A stretch of DNA of 64,000 bases from Curvibacter gracilis ATCC BAA-807 (GCF_000518645.1 NZ_KI912466.1:434988-498987); one strand, 5' to 3'. Shown: positions 39,367 through 50,203, numbered from the stretch's first letter. Numbers and translations are program-made. The notes: a model not told the origin generated them from the letters alone.

Positions 39367-39726
39367 TCACCCCCGCAGCCAAGGCCGCGGACCACCCATG
39401 ACATGGACATGGAGATGATGCACCTCCTGCCCACCCTCGGCACCCGTGTTGGTCACGATGCGGAACCCGCCCTGAGGATAAGGGTTGCAGCCCTGCTCCA
39501 AGGCCAGCTTGGGTGCCAGCGTCATGATCTTGCCAAGCAAAGAAGCATGTTCCGCGCCCACATGGGCCATCGACGGAATGTGCAACTTCGGGATGATCAA
39601 AAAATGCACAGGCGCCCAGGGCGCAATGTCATGAAACGCAAACAGGTCTTCATCCTCGAAAACCTTGCGCGACGGGATCTGACCCGCAACGATCTTGCAG
39701 AAAATACAATTGGCATCCACCGACAT
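39367..39726 (-). CDS. hinT: Histidine-triad nucleotide-binding protein (HinT)
   Basis: 119-residue HIT hydrolase acting on nucleoside phosphoramidates and acyl-adenylates. The triad HLHVHV (His104, 106, 108 region) lies near the C-terminus in EVHHLHVHVMGG; the N-terminus CIFCKIVAGQIPSRKV carries a Cys pair of the family. Start chosen at MSVDANCIF; a longer upstream frame lacks support. It lies between hisE and tatA in the his-tat train. Confidence 0.93.
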   Translation of the reverse strand: MSVDANCIFCKIVAGQIPSRKVFEDEDLFAFHDIAPWAPVHFLIIPKLHIPSMAHVGAEHASLLGKIMTLAPKLALEQGCNPYPQGGFRIVTNTGAEGGQEVHHLHVHVMGGPRPWLRG

Positions 39727-39740
39727 CCGAGCACTCCATG

Positions 39741-39792
39741 GGTTGCCGGGAGGCACCGGCTACCTGGTTTGACACCAGGCAACACGGCAACC
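39741..39792 (-). other. Structured intergenic element between hisE and hinT
   Basis: In this 158-base gap GGTTGCCG pairs with CGGCAACC (outer 8-bp stem), enclosing CCTGGT-TTGAC-ACCAGG (6 bp). The element ends about 15 bases upstream of the hinT start and has no T run, so it looks more like a 5' leader structure than an intrinsic terminator. Function unknown. Confidence 0.4.
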
Positions 39793-39884
39793 GCCCCAAA
39801 AATCAACTCTCCAGCCTGTTTGGCCGAGAGCCAGAACACATTCATTGTCAGGGCCGGCCCGAGGGCACGGCCCGACCGCCAGGC

Positions 39885-40253
39885 TCAGACCTGACCAGCC
39901 TCACGGGACTGCACCTTGCGCAGCGCCTTTTCCTCAATGCCGCTGGTGCCTTCACGGCGCTCCAGCTCGGCAATCACATCCAACGGCGACAAGCCATAGT
40001 GCGCCAGCGCGATCATCGAGTGAAACCACAGATCGGCCACTTCGTAGACGATCTTGCTGCGGTCACCACCGTGGTCTGCGTCCTTAGCGGCCATGACCGT
40101 CTCGGTCGCCTCTTCGCCGATCTTTTTCAGGAACGCATCAGGCCCCTTGTGCAGCAGGCGTGCCACATAGCTTTTGTCCGGGTCGCCGCCATGGGCGGGT
40201 TTGCGGCTTTCAATCACCGCGGCCAGACGGGCCAGGGAATCATTGGAACTCAT
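39885..40253 (-). CDS. hisE: Phosphoribosyl-ATP pyrophosphatase HisE
   Basis: Second step of histidine synthesis, hydrolysing PR-ATP to PR-AMP. The 122-residue all-helical MazG-like protein has the metal-binding signature [16 protein letters not shown] near residues 42-57 and [14 protein letters not shown] near 68-81. ATG at 40253 gives [18 protein letters not shown]; a GTG 15 bases upstream is the alternative. It is a separate gene from hisI, unlike the hisIE fusion of enterics. It follows hisI by 11 bases. Confidence 0.95.
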   Translation of the reverse strand: MSSNDSLARLAAVIESRKPAHGGDPDKSYVARLLHKGPDAFLKKIGEEATETVMAAKDADHGGDRSKIVYEVADLWFHSMIALAHYGLSPLDVIAELERREGTSGIEEKALRKVQSREAGQV

Positions 40254-40264
40254 GGGTACGCACG

Positions 40265-40669
40265 TCACTTGTAAATGGATTCAGGGTCTTTCAGCACCGG
40301 ATCAACTGCCGTCCAGCCCGCCTTGTCGGCATCGTACTGTTGGAAGAAACAGCTGTGACGCCCGGTGTGGCAGGCAATGCCGGGTTCATGCCCTTGCTGC
40401 GTGACCTTCAGCAGCACCACATCGTTGTCGCAATCCAGGCGGATGTCATGCACGGTCTGCACATGGCCTGACTCTTCGCCCTTGAACCACAGACGCTGAC
40501 GCGAGCGGCTGTAATACACCGCCCGACCCAGCTCAGCCGTCTTCTGCAGGGCTTCGCGGTTCATCCAGGCAAACATCAGCACATCGTTGCTGCCTTGCTC
40601 CTGGGCGATCACGGGCACCAGGCCCTGGGCATCCCATTTGACTTCATCTAACCAGTTCATGGGGTCCAT
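40265..40669 (-). CDS. hisI: Phosphoribosyl-AMP cyclohydrolase HisI
   Basis: Opens the adenine ring of PR-AMP, the third step of histidine synthesis. The 134-residue protein shows the zinc and magnesium site residues in [12 protein letters not shown] near residue 80 and [10 protein letters not shown] near 100-109. ATG at 40669 starts [12 protein letters not shown]; the Met three codons later is also possible. The open frame extends far upstream across hisF but only this part is homologous. Confidence 0.94.
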   Translation of the reverse strand: MDPMNWLDEVKWDAQGLVPVIAQEQGSNDVLMFAWMNREALQKTAELGRAVYYSRSRQRLWFKGEESGHVQTVHDIRLDCDNDVVLLKVTQQGHEPGIACHTGRHSCFFQQYDADKAGWTAVDPVLKDPESIYK

Positions 40670-40739
40670 TGTCGGTGATTTGGAAATGCCCACCCCCGGG
40701 TGCGGGCGGTGGGCGGGTGGCTGTGGCGGCAGGCAGCGC

Positions 40740-41519
40740 TCAGAGGCGCACGGGAATGCCGCGCTCAGCCATGCGCGCCTTGGCCTGGGCGACCGTGTAT
40801 TCACCATAATGGAAGATGCTGGCCGCGAGCACCGCATCGGCGCCGCCCTGCTGCACACCATCGGCCAGGTGATCGAGGTTACCCACGCCACCCGAGGCGA
40901 TGACGGGCACGCTGACCGCATCGGCGACGGCACGGGTGAGAGCCAGGTCGAAACCCGCCTTGGTGCCATCACGGTCCATGCTGGTGAGCAGGATCTCGCC
41001 CGCACCGCGTCGGGCCATTTCGCTGGCCCAGGCCACGGCATCCAGACCGGTGTTCTTGCGCCCGCCATGGCTGTAGACATCCCAGCCCTCGCCACGCGCC
41101 AGCAGGTCGTCACCATGGCGGCGCTTGGCATCGATGGCCACCACGATGCACTGCGCGCCGTAGCGGGCCGAGGCGTCGCTGATGACCTGCGGGTTGGCAA
41201 TGGCCGCCGAGTTGAAGCTGGTCTTGTCGGCGCCCGCGTTGAGCAGGCGGCGCACATCTTCCACCGTGCGCACTCCCCCCCCCACAGTGAGCGGAATGAA
41301 CACCTGGGAGGCCACGGCCTCGATGATGTGCAGAATCAGATCGCGACCATCACTGGTGGCGGTGATGTCCAGAAAGGTCAGTTCGTCGGCGCCTTGCTCG
41401 TTGTAGCGGGCTGCGATTTCAACCGGATCGCCCGCATCGCGCAGTTCGACGAAATTGACGCCTTTGACGACCCGACCACCGGTCACGTCCAGACAGGGGA
41501 TGATGCGCTTGGCCAGCAT
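40740..41519 (-). CDS. hisF: Imidazole glycerol phosphate synthase cyclase subunit HisF
   Basis: A 259-residue (beta/alpha)8 barrel that uses ammonia from HisH to form imidazole glycerol phosphate and AICAR. The catalytic aspartates are in [18 protein letters not shown] (Asp11) and [11 protein letters not shown] (Asp near 130). The phosphate sites GGGVRT and SGGVGN are visible. Its ATG overlaps the hisA stop by one base. Confidence 0.97.
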   Translation of the reverse strand: MLAKRIIPCLDVTGGRVVKGVNFVELRDAGDPVEIAARYNEQGADELTFLDITATSDGRDLILHIIEAVASQVFIPLTVGGGVRTVEDVRRLLNAGADKTSFNSAAIANPQVISDASARYGAQCIVVAIDAKRRHGDDLLARGEGWDVYSHGGRKNTGLDAVAWASEMARRGAGEILLTSMDRDGTKAGFDLALTRAVADAVSVPVIASGGVGNLDHLADGVQQGGADAVLAASIFHYGEYTVAQAKARMAERGIPVRL

Positions 41520-42265
41520 CAGCCGCGCCCGTTCAGTTCGTCGGCACGCGCCTGGGCGGCGGCAAAGTCAAGGTCACCCGAGTAGATGGCCCGACCACAG
41601 ATCACGCCTTCAACGCCTTCGTCCTCGACCGCGCACAACTGCTCGATGTCGGCCATGTTGGACAGACCACCCGAAGCAATGACCGGAATGGTCAGGGCCT
41701 GAGCCAGCTTGACGGTGGCGTCGATGTTGATGCCGGAGAGCATGCCATCGCGACCGATGTCGGTGTAGATGATGGATTCGACGCCCCAATCTTCGAACTT
41801 CTTGGCCAGGTCAACCACTTCGTGGCCGGTGAGCTTGCTCCAGCCATCGGTGGCCACCTTGCCGTCCTTGGCGTCCAGACCCACGATGATGTGGCCGCCA
41901 AAAGCCGTGCAGGCGTCTTTCAGGAAGCCGGGGTTCTTGACCGCCGCTGTGCCGATGATCACGTAGCGCAGACCGCCGTCGATGTATTTCTCGATGGTGT
42001 CCAGATCGCGGATGCCGCCACCCAGTTGCACCGGAATGTCGTCGCCCACGGCCTTGAGGATGGACTTGATGGCCGAATAATTCTGGGGCTTGCCGGCAAA
42101 GGCGCCATTGAGGTCGACCAGGTGGAGGCGGCGGGCGCCCTTGTTGACCCAGTTCAGGGCCATGGCGGCAGGGTCTTCACCAAAGGTGGTGGCCTGGTCC
42201 ATGTCACCTTGCTTGAGGCGCACGCAGTGGCCGTCTTTGAGATCGATCGCGGGAATGAGTTGCAT
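41519..42265 (-). CDS. hisA: ProFAR isomerase HisA
   Basis: A 248-residue (beta/alpha)8 barrel isomerase, an ancestral relative of HisF. The catalytic residues lie in [19 protein letters not shown] (Asp8) and [12 protein letters not shown] (Asp near 130). The phosphate-binding motifs GGGIRDL and SGGLSN are visible. It lies between hisH and hisF; both enzymes are thus coordinately expressed. Confidence 0.97.
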   Translation of the reverse strand: MQLIPAIDLKDGHCVRLKQGDMDQATTFGEDPAAMALNWVNKGARRLHLVDLNGAFAGKPQNYSAIKSILKAVGDDIPVQLGGGIRDLDTIEKYIDGGLRYVIIGTAAVKNPGFLKDACTAFGGHIIVGLDAKDGKVATDGWSKLTGHEVVDLAKKFEDWGVESIIYTDIGRDGMLSGINIDATVKLAQALTIPVIASGGLSNMADIEQLCAVEDEGVEGVICGRAIYSGDLDFAAAQARADELNGRG

Positions 42266-42299
42266 GGTGCTGTGAGCAGCGAATGGTGCAGCGGAAAGG

Positions 42300-42956
42300 T
42301 CAGGGATTCCAGTGAAGGAAGTTGTGGTAGAGCGTCAGGCCGTGGCTTGCGCTCTTTTCGGGGTGGAACTGGGTTGCAAAAATATTATCGCGGGCAATGG
42401 CTGCGGTAAAGCGCCCGCCGTAGTCCGCTTCGCCCACACTGTGGCGCCCGTCGGACGGACGCGCATAGAAACTGTGCACGAAATAGAAATAACTGTTGTC
42501 AGGCACGTCGGCCCACAACACGTGGGGCTGGGTCTGGGCCACCTGGTTCCAGCCCATCTGGGGCACCTTGAAGCGGCTGCCATCGGGTTGCAGGCGCCCG
42601 GCCAGGTCGAATTTGACCACTTCACCGTGGATCAGCCCCAGGCCAGGCGTGTCGCCCTCGGCGCTGTGGTCGAGCAGCATCTGCATGCCCACACACACGC
42701 CGAACAGCGGCTTGGTGGCGGCCGCCTCCAGCACGGACTCCAGCAGGCCCGATTCGCGCAGCTCGCGCATGCAGTCGGGCATGGCGCCCTGTCCGGGCAG
42801 CACCACGCGGGTGGCAGCGCGCACCTCTTCGGGGCGCGAGGTGATGATCACCTTCACGCCCGCACGGTCGGCCGCAGCCTGGACGGCCTGCGACACCGAG
42901 CGGAGATTGCCCATGCCGTAGTCGACCACGGCCACGGTATTAGCGACTGGATTCAT
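42300..42956 (-). CDS. hisH: Imidazole glycerol phosphate synthase glutaminase subunit HisH
   Basis: A 218-residue class I glutamine amidotransferase that feeds ammonia to HisF. The catalytic triad is Cys in [10 protein letters not shown] near residue 87 and His-Glu in [10 protein letters not shown] near 197. The N-terminus [14 protein letters not shown] is typical. It precedes hisA by 34 bases. Confidence 0.96.
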   Translation of the reverse strand: MNPVANTVAVVDYGMGNLRSVSQAVQAAADRAGVKVIITSRPEEVRAATRVVLPGQGAMPDCMRELRESGLLESVLEAAATKPLFGVCVGMQMLLDHSAEGDTPGLGLIHGEVVKFDLAGRLQPDGSRFKVPQMGWNQVAQTQPHVLWADVPDNSYFYFVHSFYARPSDGRHSVGEADYGGRFTAAIARDNIFATQFHPEKSASHGLTLYHNFLHWNP

Positions 42957-43018
42957 GACTCAATTTCTTTGACAAGGAGATGGCCGCGGCAGTGTGTGCC
43001 TGCAGCCGGGTCATCACA

Positions 43019-43642
43019 TCAGAGCGAACCCTTGGTGGACGGGATCACACCTGCCGAGCGCGGGTCCAGCTCAAGGGCCGAGCGCACCGCCCGGGCAAAG
43101 GCCTTGAAGATGGTTTCGCACTGGTGATGGGCGTTGACACCCTTGAGGTTGTCGATGTGCAGGGTCACGCCGGCATGGTTGACAAAGCCCTGGAAAAACT
43201 CGAATGCCAGTTGCGTATCGAAAGCACCGATCATGCCACTGGTGAACTTCACATCCATGTGCAGACCGGGCCGGCCTGAGAAGTCGACCACCACGCGCGA
43301 CAAGGCCTCATCCAGGGGCACATAGGCATGGCCGTATCTGCGGATGCCCTTCTTGTCGCCCACGGCACGGGCAAAGGCCTGCCCCAGGGTGATGCCCACG
43401 TCTTCGACGGTGTGGTGGCCGTCGATGTGCAGATCGCCACCGCAATCGATGTCGAGGTCGATCAGCCCATGGCGGGCGATCTGGTCGAGCATGTGGTCAA
43501 AAAAGCCGATGCCGGTGTTGAGCTTGGACAGACCCGAACCGTCCAGGTTGACGCGCGCACGGATGCGCGTCTCGGCGGTGTTGCGGGTGACTTCGGCGAT
43601 GCGCTCGCAGGAGGAGGCAGGAACAAGTGCGGAGGAGGTCAT
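43019..43642 (-). CDS. hisB: Imidazoleglycerol-phosphate dehydratase HisB
   Basis: Monofunctional 207-residue manganese enzyme of histidine synthesis, without the phosphatase domain of enteric HisB. The metal motifs are [13 protein letters not shown] near residue 46-58, [10 protein letters not shown] near 70, and the C-terminal [17 protein letters not shown]. It overlaps hisC by 4 bases and is followed 62 bases later by hisH. A separate histidinol phosphatase is not seen here. Confidence 0.96.
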   Translation of the reverse strand: MTSSALVPASSCERIAEVTRNTAETRIRARVNLDGSGLSKLNTGIGFFDHMLDQIARHGLIDLDIDCGGDLHIDGHHTVEDVGITLGQAFARAVGDKKGIRRYGHAYVPLDEALSRVVVDFSGRPGLHMDVKFTSGMIGAFDTQLAFEFFQGFVNHAGVTLHIDNLKGVNAHHQCETIFKAFARAVRSALELDPRSAGVIPSTKGSL

Positions 43643-44745
43643 AAGGAGGCCTGGAAAGCCGACAGCATGCGTGCGTTGTCGTCGGCGGAGCCGACCGTCA
43701 GGCGCAGGCAGTTGGCCAGCAAAGGATGCATTTTAGAAACGTTCTTGATCAGCACGCCGAGGGACCGCATGCCTTCGAAGGTTTTGCCCGCGTCGGGCAC
43801 CCGCACCAGGATCATGTTGGCATCGCTGTCCCAGGCCCGCACGCCGGGCAAGGCACGCAAGGCCGACAGCAACAGGCCGCGCTCGCGGCGCAACGTGGCC
43901 GCCTGCTCGGCAAAGACCTCGGCATGCTCCAGCGCGAACAGGGCGCACTCGCAGTTGAGCACGCTGATGTTGTAGGGCGGCCGAACCTTGTCGATTTCCG
44001 CGATCAGCTCGGAGCGCCCCAGCATGTAACCCAGGCGGATGCCGGCCAGCCCGAACTTGCTCAGGGTGCGCATCAGCAGCACGTGGGCGTTGGCCTCGGG
44101 GTGGGCCACGATCTCGCTGAGCCAGCTGTGGCTGGCAAACGGTTGGTAGGCCTCGTCCATGACCACCAGGCCGCCCTGCTCACCCACCGCAGCAATCAGC
44201 CGACGGATGGTTTCAGCGCTCCAGAGGTTGGCCGTGGGGTTGTTGGGGTAGGCCAGGTAGGTGATGGCCGGTCGGTGCTCGGCAATGGCTGCCAGCATGG
44301 CGGCTTCATCGAGTTCGAAATCGGCCGTCAGCGGCACGCCGACAAAACGCAGGCCCTGCAACTGGGCGCTCATGGCGTACATGACGAAGCCCGGCAAGGG
44401 CGCCAGGATGGTCGCCCCCGGCACGTCACAGGCCAGCGCCAGCAGTGAGATCAGTTCGTCCGAGCCGTTGCCCAGCATCAGGGCGTGCCCCTCGGGCAGG
44501 CCCACGTGGCGGGCCAGCGCGTCCTTGAGGTCGTTCACGCGCTCGCCCGGGTACCGGTTGATGGCCAGGCTGCCCAGGCGCTGCCCCAGGGCGGCCTGCA
44601 GCGGCGCGGGCAGGCTGAAGGGGTTCTCCATGGCATCCAGCTTGAGCTGACCGCGCGCGTCCTGCACCGCATAGGCATGCATGGACTGCACGTCCTGACG
44701 GATGTTGGACAGGGCGCGAACGAGGGTGGGCGTGGTGGCAGTCAT
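43639..44745 (-). CDS. hisC: Histidinol-phosphate aminotransferase HisC
   Basis: PLP enzyme converting imidazole acetol phosphate to histidinol phosphate. The 368-residue protein has the Lys-PLP motif [12 protein letters not shown] near residue 230, the NPTAN substrate motif and [10 protein letters not shown]. Start at [12 protein letters not shown], 4 bases after hisD. A second hisC-like copy (for tyrosine/phenylalanine) often exists elsewhere in these genomes; location within the his operon supports the histidine role. Confidence 0.95.
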   Translation of the reverse strand: MTATTPTLVRALSNIRQDVQSMHAYAVQDARGQLKLDAMENPFSLPAPLQAALGQRLGSLAINRYPGERVNDLKDALARHVGLPEGHALMLGNGSDELISLLALACDVPGATILAPLPGFVMYAMSAQLQGLRFVGVPLTADFELDEAAMLAAIAEHRPAITYLAYPNNPTANLWSAETIRRLIAAVGEQGGLVVMDEAYQPFASHSWLSEIVAHPEANAHVLLMRTLSKFGLAGIRLGYMLGRSELIAEIDKVRPPYNISVLNCECALFALEHAEVFAEQAATLRRERGLLLSALRALPGVRAWDSDANMILVRVPDAGKTFEGMRSLGVLIKNVSKMHPLLANCLRLTVGSADDNARMLSAFQASL

Positions 44746-44749
44746 GGGG

Positions 44750-46078
44750 TCAGGCTCGGGGGGTTTTGAGGCGCATCTCGGCGGCCTGGGCGTGGGCCTG
44801 CAGACCTTCGCCATAGGCCAGCTCGGCCGCGATCAGGCCCAGGGTCTGGGCACCGGCTTCGCTCACCTCGATCAGGCTGCTGCGCTTCTGGAAGTCATAC
44901 ACGCCCAGCGGCGAGCTGAAGCGTGCCGTGCCACTGGTGGGCAGCACGTGGTTCGGCCCGGCGCAGTAGTCGCCCAGCGACTCGCTGGTGAAGGCGCCCA
45001 GGAAGATCGCACCAGCATGCTTGAGCAAGGGCTCCCAGCGGTGCGGGTCGTTGCTGGAGACCTCCAGGTGCTCGGGCGCGATGCGGTTGCTGATGGCGCA
45101 GGCCTCTTCCATGCTGCGGGTCTGGATCAGGGCGCCCCGGTCGCTCAGCGACTTGGCAATGATCGCGGCCCGCGGCATGGTGGGCAGCAGGCGATCGATC
45201 TCGCGCTGCACCGCCTCGATGTAGGAGGCGTCAGGGCACAGCAGGATGCCTTGCGCCAACTCGTCGTGCTCGGCCTGGCTGAACAGGTCCATCGCCACCC
45301 AGTCGGCCGGCGTGCTGCCGTCGGCCAGCACCAGGATCTCGCTGGGACCGGCAATCATGTCGATGCCCACGGTGCCGAACACCCGCTTCTTGGCGCTGGC
45401 CACATAGGCATTGCCCGGGCCGGTGATCTTGTCGACCTTGGGCACCGTGGCCGTGCCGTAGGCCAGGGCTGCCACAGCCTGGGCGCCCCCGATGGTGAAG
45501 GCCCGGCTCACGCCGGCCACATAGGCGGCCGCCAGCACCAGGGGGTTCTTCTCGCCCTTGGGCGTGGGCACCACCATGATGATCTCGCCCACCCCGGCCA
45601 CATGGGCCGGGATCGCATTCATCAACACGCTGGACGGGTAGGCGGCCTTGCCGCCGGGCACATAGATGCCCACGCGGTCCAGCGGCGTGACCTTCTGGCC
45701 CAGCAGGGTGCCATCCTCGTCACGGTAGCTCCAGCTCTCGCCCGAGGCCTTCTTCTGCGCCTCGTGGTAGCTGCGCACGCGACGTGCCGCCTGCTCCAGC
45801 GCCTGGCGCTGGACTTCGGGCAGGCCGTCGAAAGCGGCCTTCAGTTCAGCCTGGGTCAGCTCCAGGGCGGCCATGCTCGCCACACTCAGGCCGTCAAAGC
45901 GCTGGGTGTACTCGATCACGGCGGCATCCCCGCGCTGCTGCACGTCGGCCAGGATGTCGGCCACGCGCTGCTCGATGGCCGCGTCGGTGTCGGCAGACCA
46001 GTGCAAGCGGGCCTTGAAGTCGGCCTCGAAGGTGGCCGATTCGGTCGACAGGCGAAGGGGGGCGGCTTGCAGGGTCAT
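44750..46078 (-). CDS. hisD: Histidinol dehydrogenase HisD
   Basis: Zinc- and NAD-dependent enzyme for the last two oxidations of histidine synthesis. The 442-residue protein shows the family signature [17 protein letters not shown] near residue 240 and PEHLEV with the catalytic Glu-His near 335. The [15 protein letters not shown] stretch follows near 377. It lies 39 bases after hisG. Confidence 0.96.
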   Translation of the reverse strand: MTLQAAPLRLSTESATFEADFKARLHWSADTDAAIEQRVADILADVQQRGDAAVIEYTQRFDGLSVASMAALELTQAELKAAFDGLPEVQRQALEQAARRVRSYHEAQKKASGESWSYRDEDGTLLGQKVTPLDRVGIYVPGGKAAYPSSVLMNAIPAHVAGVGEIIMVVPTPKGEKNPLVLAAAYVAGVSRAFTIGGAQAVAALAYGTATVPKVDKITGPGNAYVASAKKRVFGTVGIDMIAGPSEILVLADGSTPADWVAMDLFSQAEHDELAQGILLCPDASYIEAVQREIDRLLPTMPRAAIIAKSLSDRGALIQTRSMEEACAISNRIAPEHLEVSSNDPHRWEPLLKHAGAIFLGAFTSESLGDYCAGPNHVLPTSGTARFSSPLGVYDFQKRSSLIEVSEAGAQTLGLIAAELAYGEGLQAHAQAAEMRLKTPRA

Positions 46079-46117
46079 GGCGAGGGGCTCCGGGACGAGG
46101 GGTTCTTCTTCAAGGGG

Positions 46118-46759
46118 TCAGTCGGCTTTCACGGCGCCGGCAAAGGCGTCGATGATGCGGCGGATGGGGGCTTGCTTGAGCTTGAGCGCGGCCTGGTTCA
46201 CCACCAGACGCGAGCTGATGTCCATGATGCGCTCCACCTCCACCAGGTGGTTGGCCTTGAGCGTGCTGCCGGTGGACACCAGGTCGACGATGGCGTCGGC
46301 CAGGCCCGTTAGCGGTGCCAGCTCCATGCTGCCGTAGAGCTTGATCAGATCGACGTGCACGCCCTTGGTGGCAAAGAAATCACGGGCGATCGAGGTGTAC
46401 TTGGTGGCCACACGCAGGCGCGAGCCCTGCTTGACGACGCCCGCGTAATCGAAATCGGCCCGCACGGCCACACTCATGCGGCAGCGCGCGATGCGCAGGT
46501 CCAGCGGCTGGTACAGGCCCTGGCCGCCATGCTCGATGAGGGTGTCCTTGCCGGTCACGCCCAGGTCGGCGCCACCGTACTCCACATAGGTGGGCACATC
46601 GGTGGCGCGCACCAGCACCACACGCACATCGGGCTGGTTGGTGGGCAAGATGAGCTTGCGCGATTTTTCGGGGTCTTCAGTGACCTCGATGCCGGCGGCT
46701 GCCAGCAGCGGCAGGGTTTCGTCAAAGATGCGGCCTTTGGAGAGGGCGAGCGTAATCAT
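46118..46759 (-). CDS. hisG: ATP phosphoribosyltransferase HisG, short form
   Basis: Commits ATP and PRPP to histidine synthesis. At 213 residues it is the short HisG(S) type, lacking the C-terminal regulatory domain. It starts [19 protein letters not shown], contains [12 protein letters not shown] and the PRPP loop [14 protein letters not shown] near residue 160. Short HisG needs the HisS-like subunit HisZ for activity and histidine feedback; no hisZ is in this window. First his gene, 20 bases after murA. Confidence 0.96.
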   Translation of the reverse strand: MITLALSKGRIFDETLPLLAAAGIEVTEDPEKSRKLILPTNQPDVRVVLVRATDVPTYVEYGGADLGVTGKDTLIEHGGQGLYQPLDLRIARCRMSVAVRADFDYAGVVKQGSRLRVATKYTSIARDFFATKGVHVDLIKLYGSMELAPLTGLADAIVDLVSTGSTLKANHLVEVERIMDISSRLVVNQAALKLKQAPIRRIIDAFAGAVKAD

Positions 46760-46779
46760 GTGTCTGGTCTTTCCCGGGG

Positions 46780-48057
46780 TCAGCGGATTCGTTCGATGTC
46801 GGCACCCAGGCCGCGCAATTTTTCTTCCATGCGATCGTAGCCACGGTCCAGGTGGTAGATGCGGTCCACCACGGTCTCGCCTTCGGCCACCAGGCCGGCG
46901 ATCACCAGGCTGGCCGAGGCGCGCAGGTCGGTGGCCATGACCTGGGCGCCGGACAGGCGCGGCACGCCCTCGATGATCGCCAGCTTGCCATCGGTCTGGA
47001 TGCGGGCGCCCAGGCGGACCAGTTCGTCCACGTGCATGAAGCGGTTCTCAAAAATCGTCTCGGTCACCGTCGACACACCGCCCGAGACGCAGTTGAGCGC
47101 CATGAACTGGGCCTGCATGTCGGTCGGAAAGCCTGGGTATTCGGTGGTGCGAAAGCTCTGCGCCTTGCAGTAGCTGGCGGCCGGTCCGGGGGCCTGGATG
47201 CGGATGCCACCCTCGTGTGCCGTGACCGTGGCCCCGGCCTGGATCAGCTTCTCGATCACTGCCTCGAGGTGTTCGGCCCGGCCATGGCGCAGGAACACGT
47301 CGCCGCCCGTGGCCGCCACGGCGCACAAAAACGTACCGGCCTCGATGCGATCGGCCACCACCGCATGGCGTGCGCCGTGCAGGCGCGGCACGCCCTGGAT
47401 GGTGATGCGGCTGCTGCCGTGGCCTTCGATGCGGGCGCCCATGGCGATCAGCATCTCGGCCAGGTCCTGGATTTCGGGCTCCTGGGCGGCGTTTTCAAGC
47501 ACCGTCTCCCCGTCGGCCAGGCTGGCGGCCATGAGGAAGTTCTCGGTGCCGGTGACGGTCACCATGTCGGTGGTGATGCGAGCGCCCTTCAGCCGGGTCT
47601 GCCCCGCAGGCAGGCTGGCCACCATGTAGCCATGCTCGACCTGGATCTCGGCCCCCATGGCCTGCAGGCCCTTGATGTGCTGGTCCACCGGGCGCGAACC
47701 AATCGCGCAGCCGCCGGGCAAGGACACCCGGGCACGACCGAAACGGGCAAGCAAAGGGCCCAGTGCCAGCACCGAGGCTCGCATGGTCTTGACTAGTTCG
47801 TAAGGTGCCTCGGGCAGCGTGAGGGCGGAGGCATCCAGGCGCACGGTGCCCTCCTCGCCCTGCTCGGCCTGCACCCCCATGTGGCGGATCAGCTTGAGCA
47901 TGGTGGCCACGTCCTGCAGGCGGGGCACGTTGTCCAGGGTGACAGGCTCCTCGGTCAGCAGGGCGGCACACAGCTCGGGCAGAGCCGCGTTCTTGGCGCC
48001 GGATACAAGGGCTTCACCATTCAGGGAACGGCCGCCACGGATGAGGAGTTTGTCCAT
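46780..48057 (-). CDS. murA: UDP-N-acetylglucosamine 1-carboxyvinyltransferase MurA
   Basis: First committed step of peptidoglycan precursor synthesis; the target of fosfomycin. The 425-residue protein starts [15 protein letters not shown]. The catalytic-loop cysteine is in [18 protein letters not shown] near residue 115-132. The [18 protein letters not shown] region follows near 185. It lies between ibaG and hisG with short gaps, so cell-wall and histidine genes are on one strand in one train. Confidence 0.97.
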   Translation of the reverse strand: MDKLLIRGGRSLNGEALVSGAKNAALPELCAALLTEEPVTLDNVPRLQDVATMLKLIRHMGVQAEQGEEGTVRLDASALTLPEAPYELVKTMRASVLALGPLLARFGRARVSLPGGCAIGSRPVDQHIKGLQAMGAEIQVEHGYMVASLPAGQTRLKGARITTDMVTVTGTENFLMAASLADGETVLENAAQEPEIQDLAEMLIAMGARIEGHGSSRITIQGVPRLHGARHAVVADRIEAGTFLCAVAATGGDVFLRHGRAEHLEAVIEKLIQAGATVTAHEGGIRIQAPGPAASYCKAQSFRTTEYPGFPTDMQAQFMALNCVSGGVSTVTETIFENRFMHVDELVRLGARIQTDGKLAIIEGVPRLSGAQVMATDLRASASLVIAGLVAEGETVVDRIYHLDRGYDRMEEKLRGLGADIERIR

Positions 48058-48121
48058 CAGGGATTGAAAGGGTCAGAAGGCGTGAAGGTCGCTCCGGGGT
48101 GCCGGTGGCGGCAGCCGAGGC

Positions 48122-48364
48122 TCAACGCGGCTGGGCAGCCCACTCCGCGGGCGTGAAGGTCTTCATCGACAAGGCATGGACCTCATCAGTGCGTATTTTC
48201 TCACCGAGCGTGGCATACACCCGCTGATGGCGCTGGATCGCGCGCTTGCCCTCGAATTCGGCCGACACGATGGTGGCATACCAATGGCGGCCATCGCCCT
48301 CGACAACGAGGTGTTCACAGTTCAGGCCGGCGGCAATGAGGGTTTGAAGATCGTCAGAAGTCAT
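48122..48364 (-). CDS. ibaG: BolA-family protein IbaG (YrbA)
   Basis: 80-residue BolA-family protein, often coupled with monothiol glutaredoxins in iron-sulfur handling; in E. coli ibaG also lies beside murA. The sequence has the HWYATIVSAEFEGKRAIQRHQRVYA core and C-terminal HALSMKTFTPAEW, with the conserved His. Start MTSDDLQTLI; an upstream frame is not supported. It lies 65 bases before murA and follows the ABC exporter. GrxD, a plausible partner, is elsewhere in this window. Confidence 0.93.
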   Translation of the reverse strand: MTSDDLQTLIAAGLNCEHLVVEGDGRHWYATIVSAEFEGKRAIQRHQRVYATLGEKIRTDEVHALSMKTFTPAEWAAQPR

Positions 48365-48432
48365 GGTGCGGGGCAAATGGGTTGGAGACAACGACCCGGA
48401 CGGCCCGAAGGCGCGGGTCGCCGGAACGCGGT

Positions 48433-49188
48433 TCAGCTGCGAATCTTGTAACCAGTGCGCAACAGGTGCAGCGCAATGCCACAAACGACCAGCCAAGCAC
48501 TGCCCACCAGGGCCAGGCTGAGCCAGGGCGACACATCACTGACCCCGAAGAAGCCGTAACGGAAGCCGTCGATCATGTAGAAAAACGGGTTCAGGTGGCT
48601 GACCTGCTGCCAGAACGGCGGCAGCGAATGGATCGAATAGAACACGCCCGACAAAAAGGTCATGGGCATGATCACGAAGTTCTGGAAGGCCGCCATCTGA
48701 TCGAACTTTTCGGCCCACAGGCCGGCGATCAGGCCCAGCGCACCCAGCATCGAGGCGCCAAGCGCCGCAAACACGAGGATCCAGCCCGGCGCCACAAAGC
48801 CCGGCACGGCAAACAGCGAGGTCACCACGAGCACGCCCAGCCCCACCACCAGGCCACGCACCATCGAGGAGCCGACATAAGCCACGAACCAGGCCCGGTG
48901 CGACAGCGGCGTGAGCAGCAGAAACACCAGGTTGCCCATGATCTTGCTCTGGATCAGCGAGGAAGAGCTGTTGGCAAAGGCATTCTGCAGCACGCTCATC
49001 ATCACCAGCCCCGGGATCAGGAAGGCGGTGTACGACACCCCTTCATGCACCTGGACGCGCTCGTCGAGCACGTGCCCAAACACCATCAGGTACAGCACCG
49101 CCGTGAGCACCGGGGCGGCCACGGTCTGGAAACTGACCTTCCAGAAACGCAGCACTTCCTTGTAAAGCAGGGTTTGCCAGCCGTTCAT
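48433..49188 (-). CDS. ABC-2 type transporter permease (YadH-like)
   Basis: A 251-residue ABC-2 permease with six membrane spans. The family signature lies in LIPGLVMMSVLQNAFANSSSSLIQSKIMGN near residues 60-90, and the C-terminal LNPFFYMIDGFRYGFF is typical. It overlaps the ATPase gene by 4 bases. YadGH-type exporters have no firmly known substrate. It lies between mlaB and ibaG, in the order I recall for Burkholderiales, which suggests an envelope role. Confidence 0.92.
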   Translation of the reverse strand: MNGWQTLLYKEVLRFWKVSFQTVAAPVLTAVLYLMVFGHVLDERVQVHEGVSYTAFLIPGLVMMSVLQNAFANSSSSLIQSKIMGNLVFLLLTPLSHRAWFVAYVGSSMVRGLVVGLGVLVVTSLFAVPGFVAPGWILVFAALGASMLGALGLIAGLWAEKFDQMAAFQNFVIMPMTFLSGVFYSIHSLPPFWQQVSHLNPFFYMIDGFRYGFFGVSDVSPWLSLALVGSAWLVVCGIALHLLRTGYKIRS

Positions 49189-50114
49189 GCTGCCACCTCT
49201 TGCCCGGCCTGGCGGCTGCCCGCCATGACGCTGATGAACACATCCTCCAGGTCGGCCTTGCGCACCTCGATGTCTTCGACCACGAGGCCCGACTCACGCA
49301 CCAGGGCCAGGCTGCGTTCGATGTCGGCCGCATCGTGCACGGCCAGTTGGACGATGCGCCCGGTGACCCGGGCCTGCGCCTGCAAGGAGGCCGGCAGCTC
49401 GCCATCCACCTTGAAGCGCAGCACATTGCCCGAAGCACGGCTCAGCAGCTCCGAGGTGCGCTCCAGCGCCACCACCTGCCCCTGCTTGAGCATGGCCAGG
49501 CGTCCGCACAAGGCTTCAGCCTCGTCGAGGTAATGGGTGGTCAGCAGCACGGTGTGGCCCTGTTTGTTGAGACGGGCGATGAACTGCCACAGGGTCTGGC
49601 GCAATTCGACGTCGACCCCGGCCGTGGGCTCGTCGAGCACGATGATGGGGGGGCGGTGCACCAGAGCCTGGGCCACCAGCACACGGCGCTTCATGCCGCC
49701 TGAGAGTTGGCGCATGTTGGACTTGGCCTTGTCGGCCAACCCCAGGCTCTCCAGCAGCTCATCGATCCAGGCGTCGTTGTTCTTCACACCGAAATAGCCC
49801 GACTGGATCTTCAGCGACTCACGCACCGAGAAGAACGGATCAAACACCAGCTCCTGGGGCACGATGCCCAGGCGGCGCCGGGCTTCGGCGTAGTCGGCCT
49901 GCACGTCCGCCCCCTGTACCAGCACCCGGCCCGAGCTGGCACGCGCCAAGCCCGCCAGAATGCTGATCAAGGTGGTCTTGCCCGCGCCGTTGGGGCCGAG
50001 CAGGCCGAAGAATTCCCCTTCTTCGATGTCGAAGCTGACATCGTTCAAGGCCTGGAAGGGCCCGCGGGGGGTGGAGAAGGTCTTGGAGACCGATTGGAAT
50101 GAGACTGCAGGCAT
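49185..50114 (-). CDS. ABC transporter ATP-binding protein (YadG-like)
   Basis: 309-residue ATPase partner of the ABC-2 permease. Walker A is GPNGAGKTT near residues 40-48, signature [17 protein letters not shown] near 137, Walker [13 protein letters not shown] near 157, and H-loop [11 protein letters not shown] near 192. A C-terminal extension of about 80 residues resembles the DrrA/YadG regulatory domain. It is 90 bases after mlaB. Confidence 0.93.
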   Translation of the reverse strand: MPAVSFQSVSKTFSTPRGPFQALNDVSFDIEEGEFFGLLGPNGAGKTTLISILAGLARASSGRVLVQGADVQADYAEARRRLGIVPQELVFDPFFSVRESLKIQSGYFGVKNNDAWIDELLESLGLADKAKSNMRQLSGGMKRRVLVAQALVHRPPIIVLDEPTAGVDVELRQTLWQFIARLNKQGHTVLLTTHYLDEAEALCGRLAMLKQGQVVALERTSELLSRASGNVLRFKVDGELPASLQAQARVTGRIVQLAVHDAADIERSLALVRESGLVVEDIEVRKADLEDVFISVMAGSRQAGQEVAA

Positions 50115-50203
50115 GGAGACTTGGGATTTTAAGCCCTGGGCTCACAATGCCTTTTGGAGAGACCTGCGACCCCGACAGGACGCAGGGTCATGCCAGACCG
50201 GAA

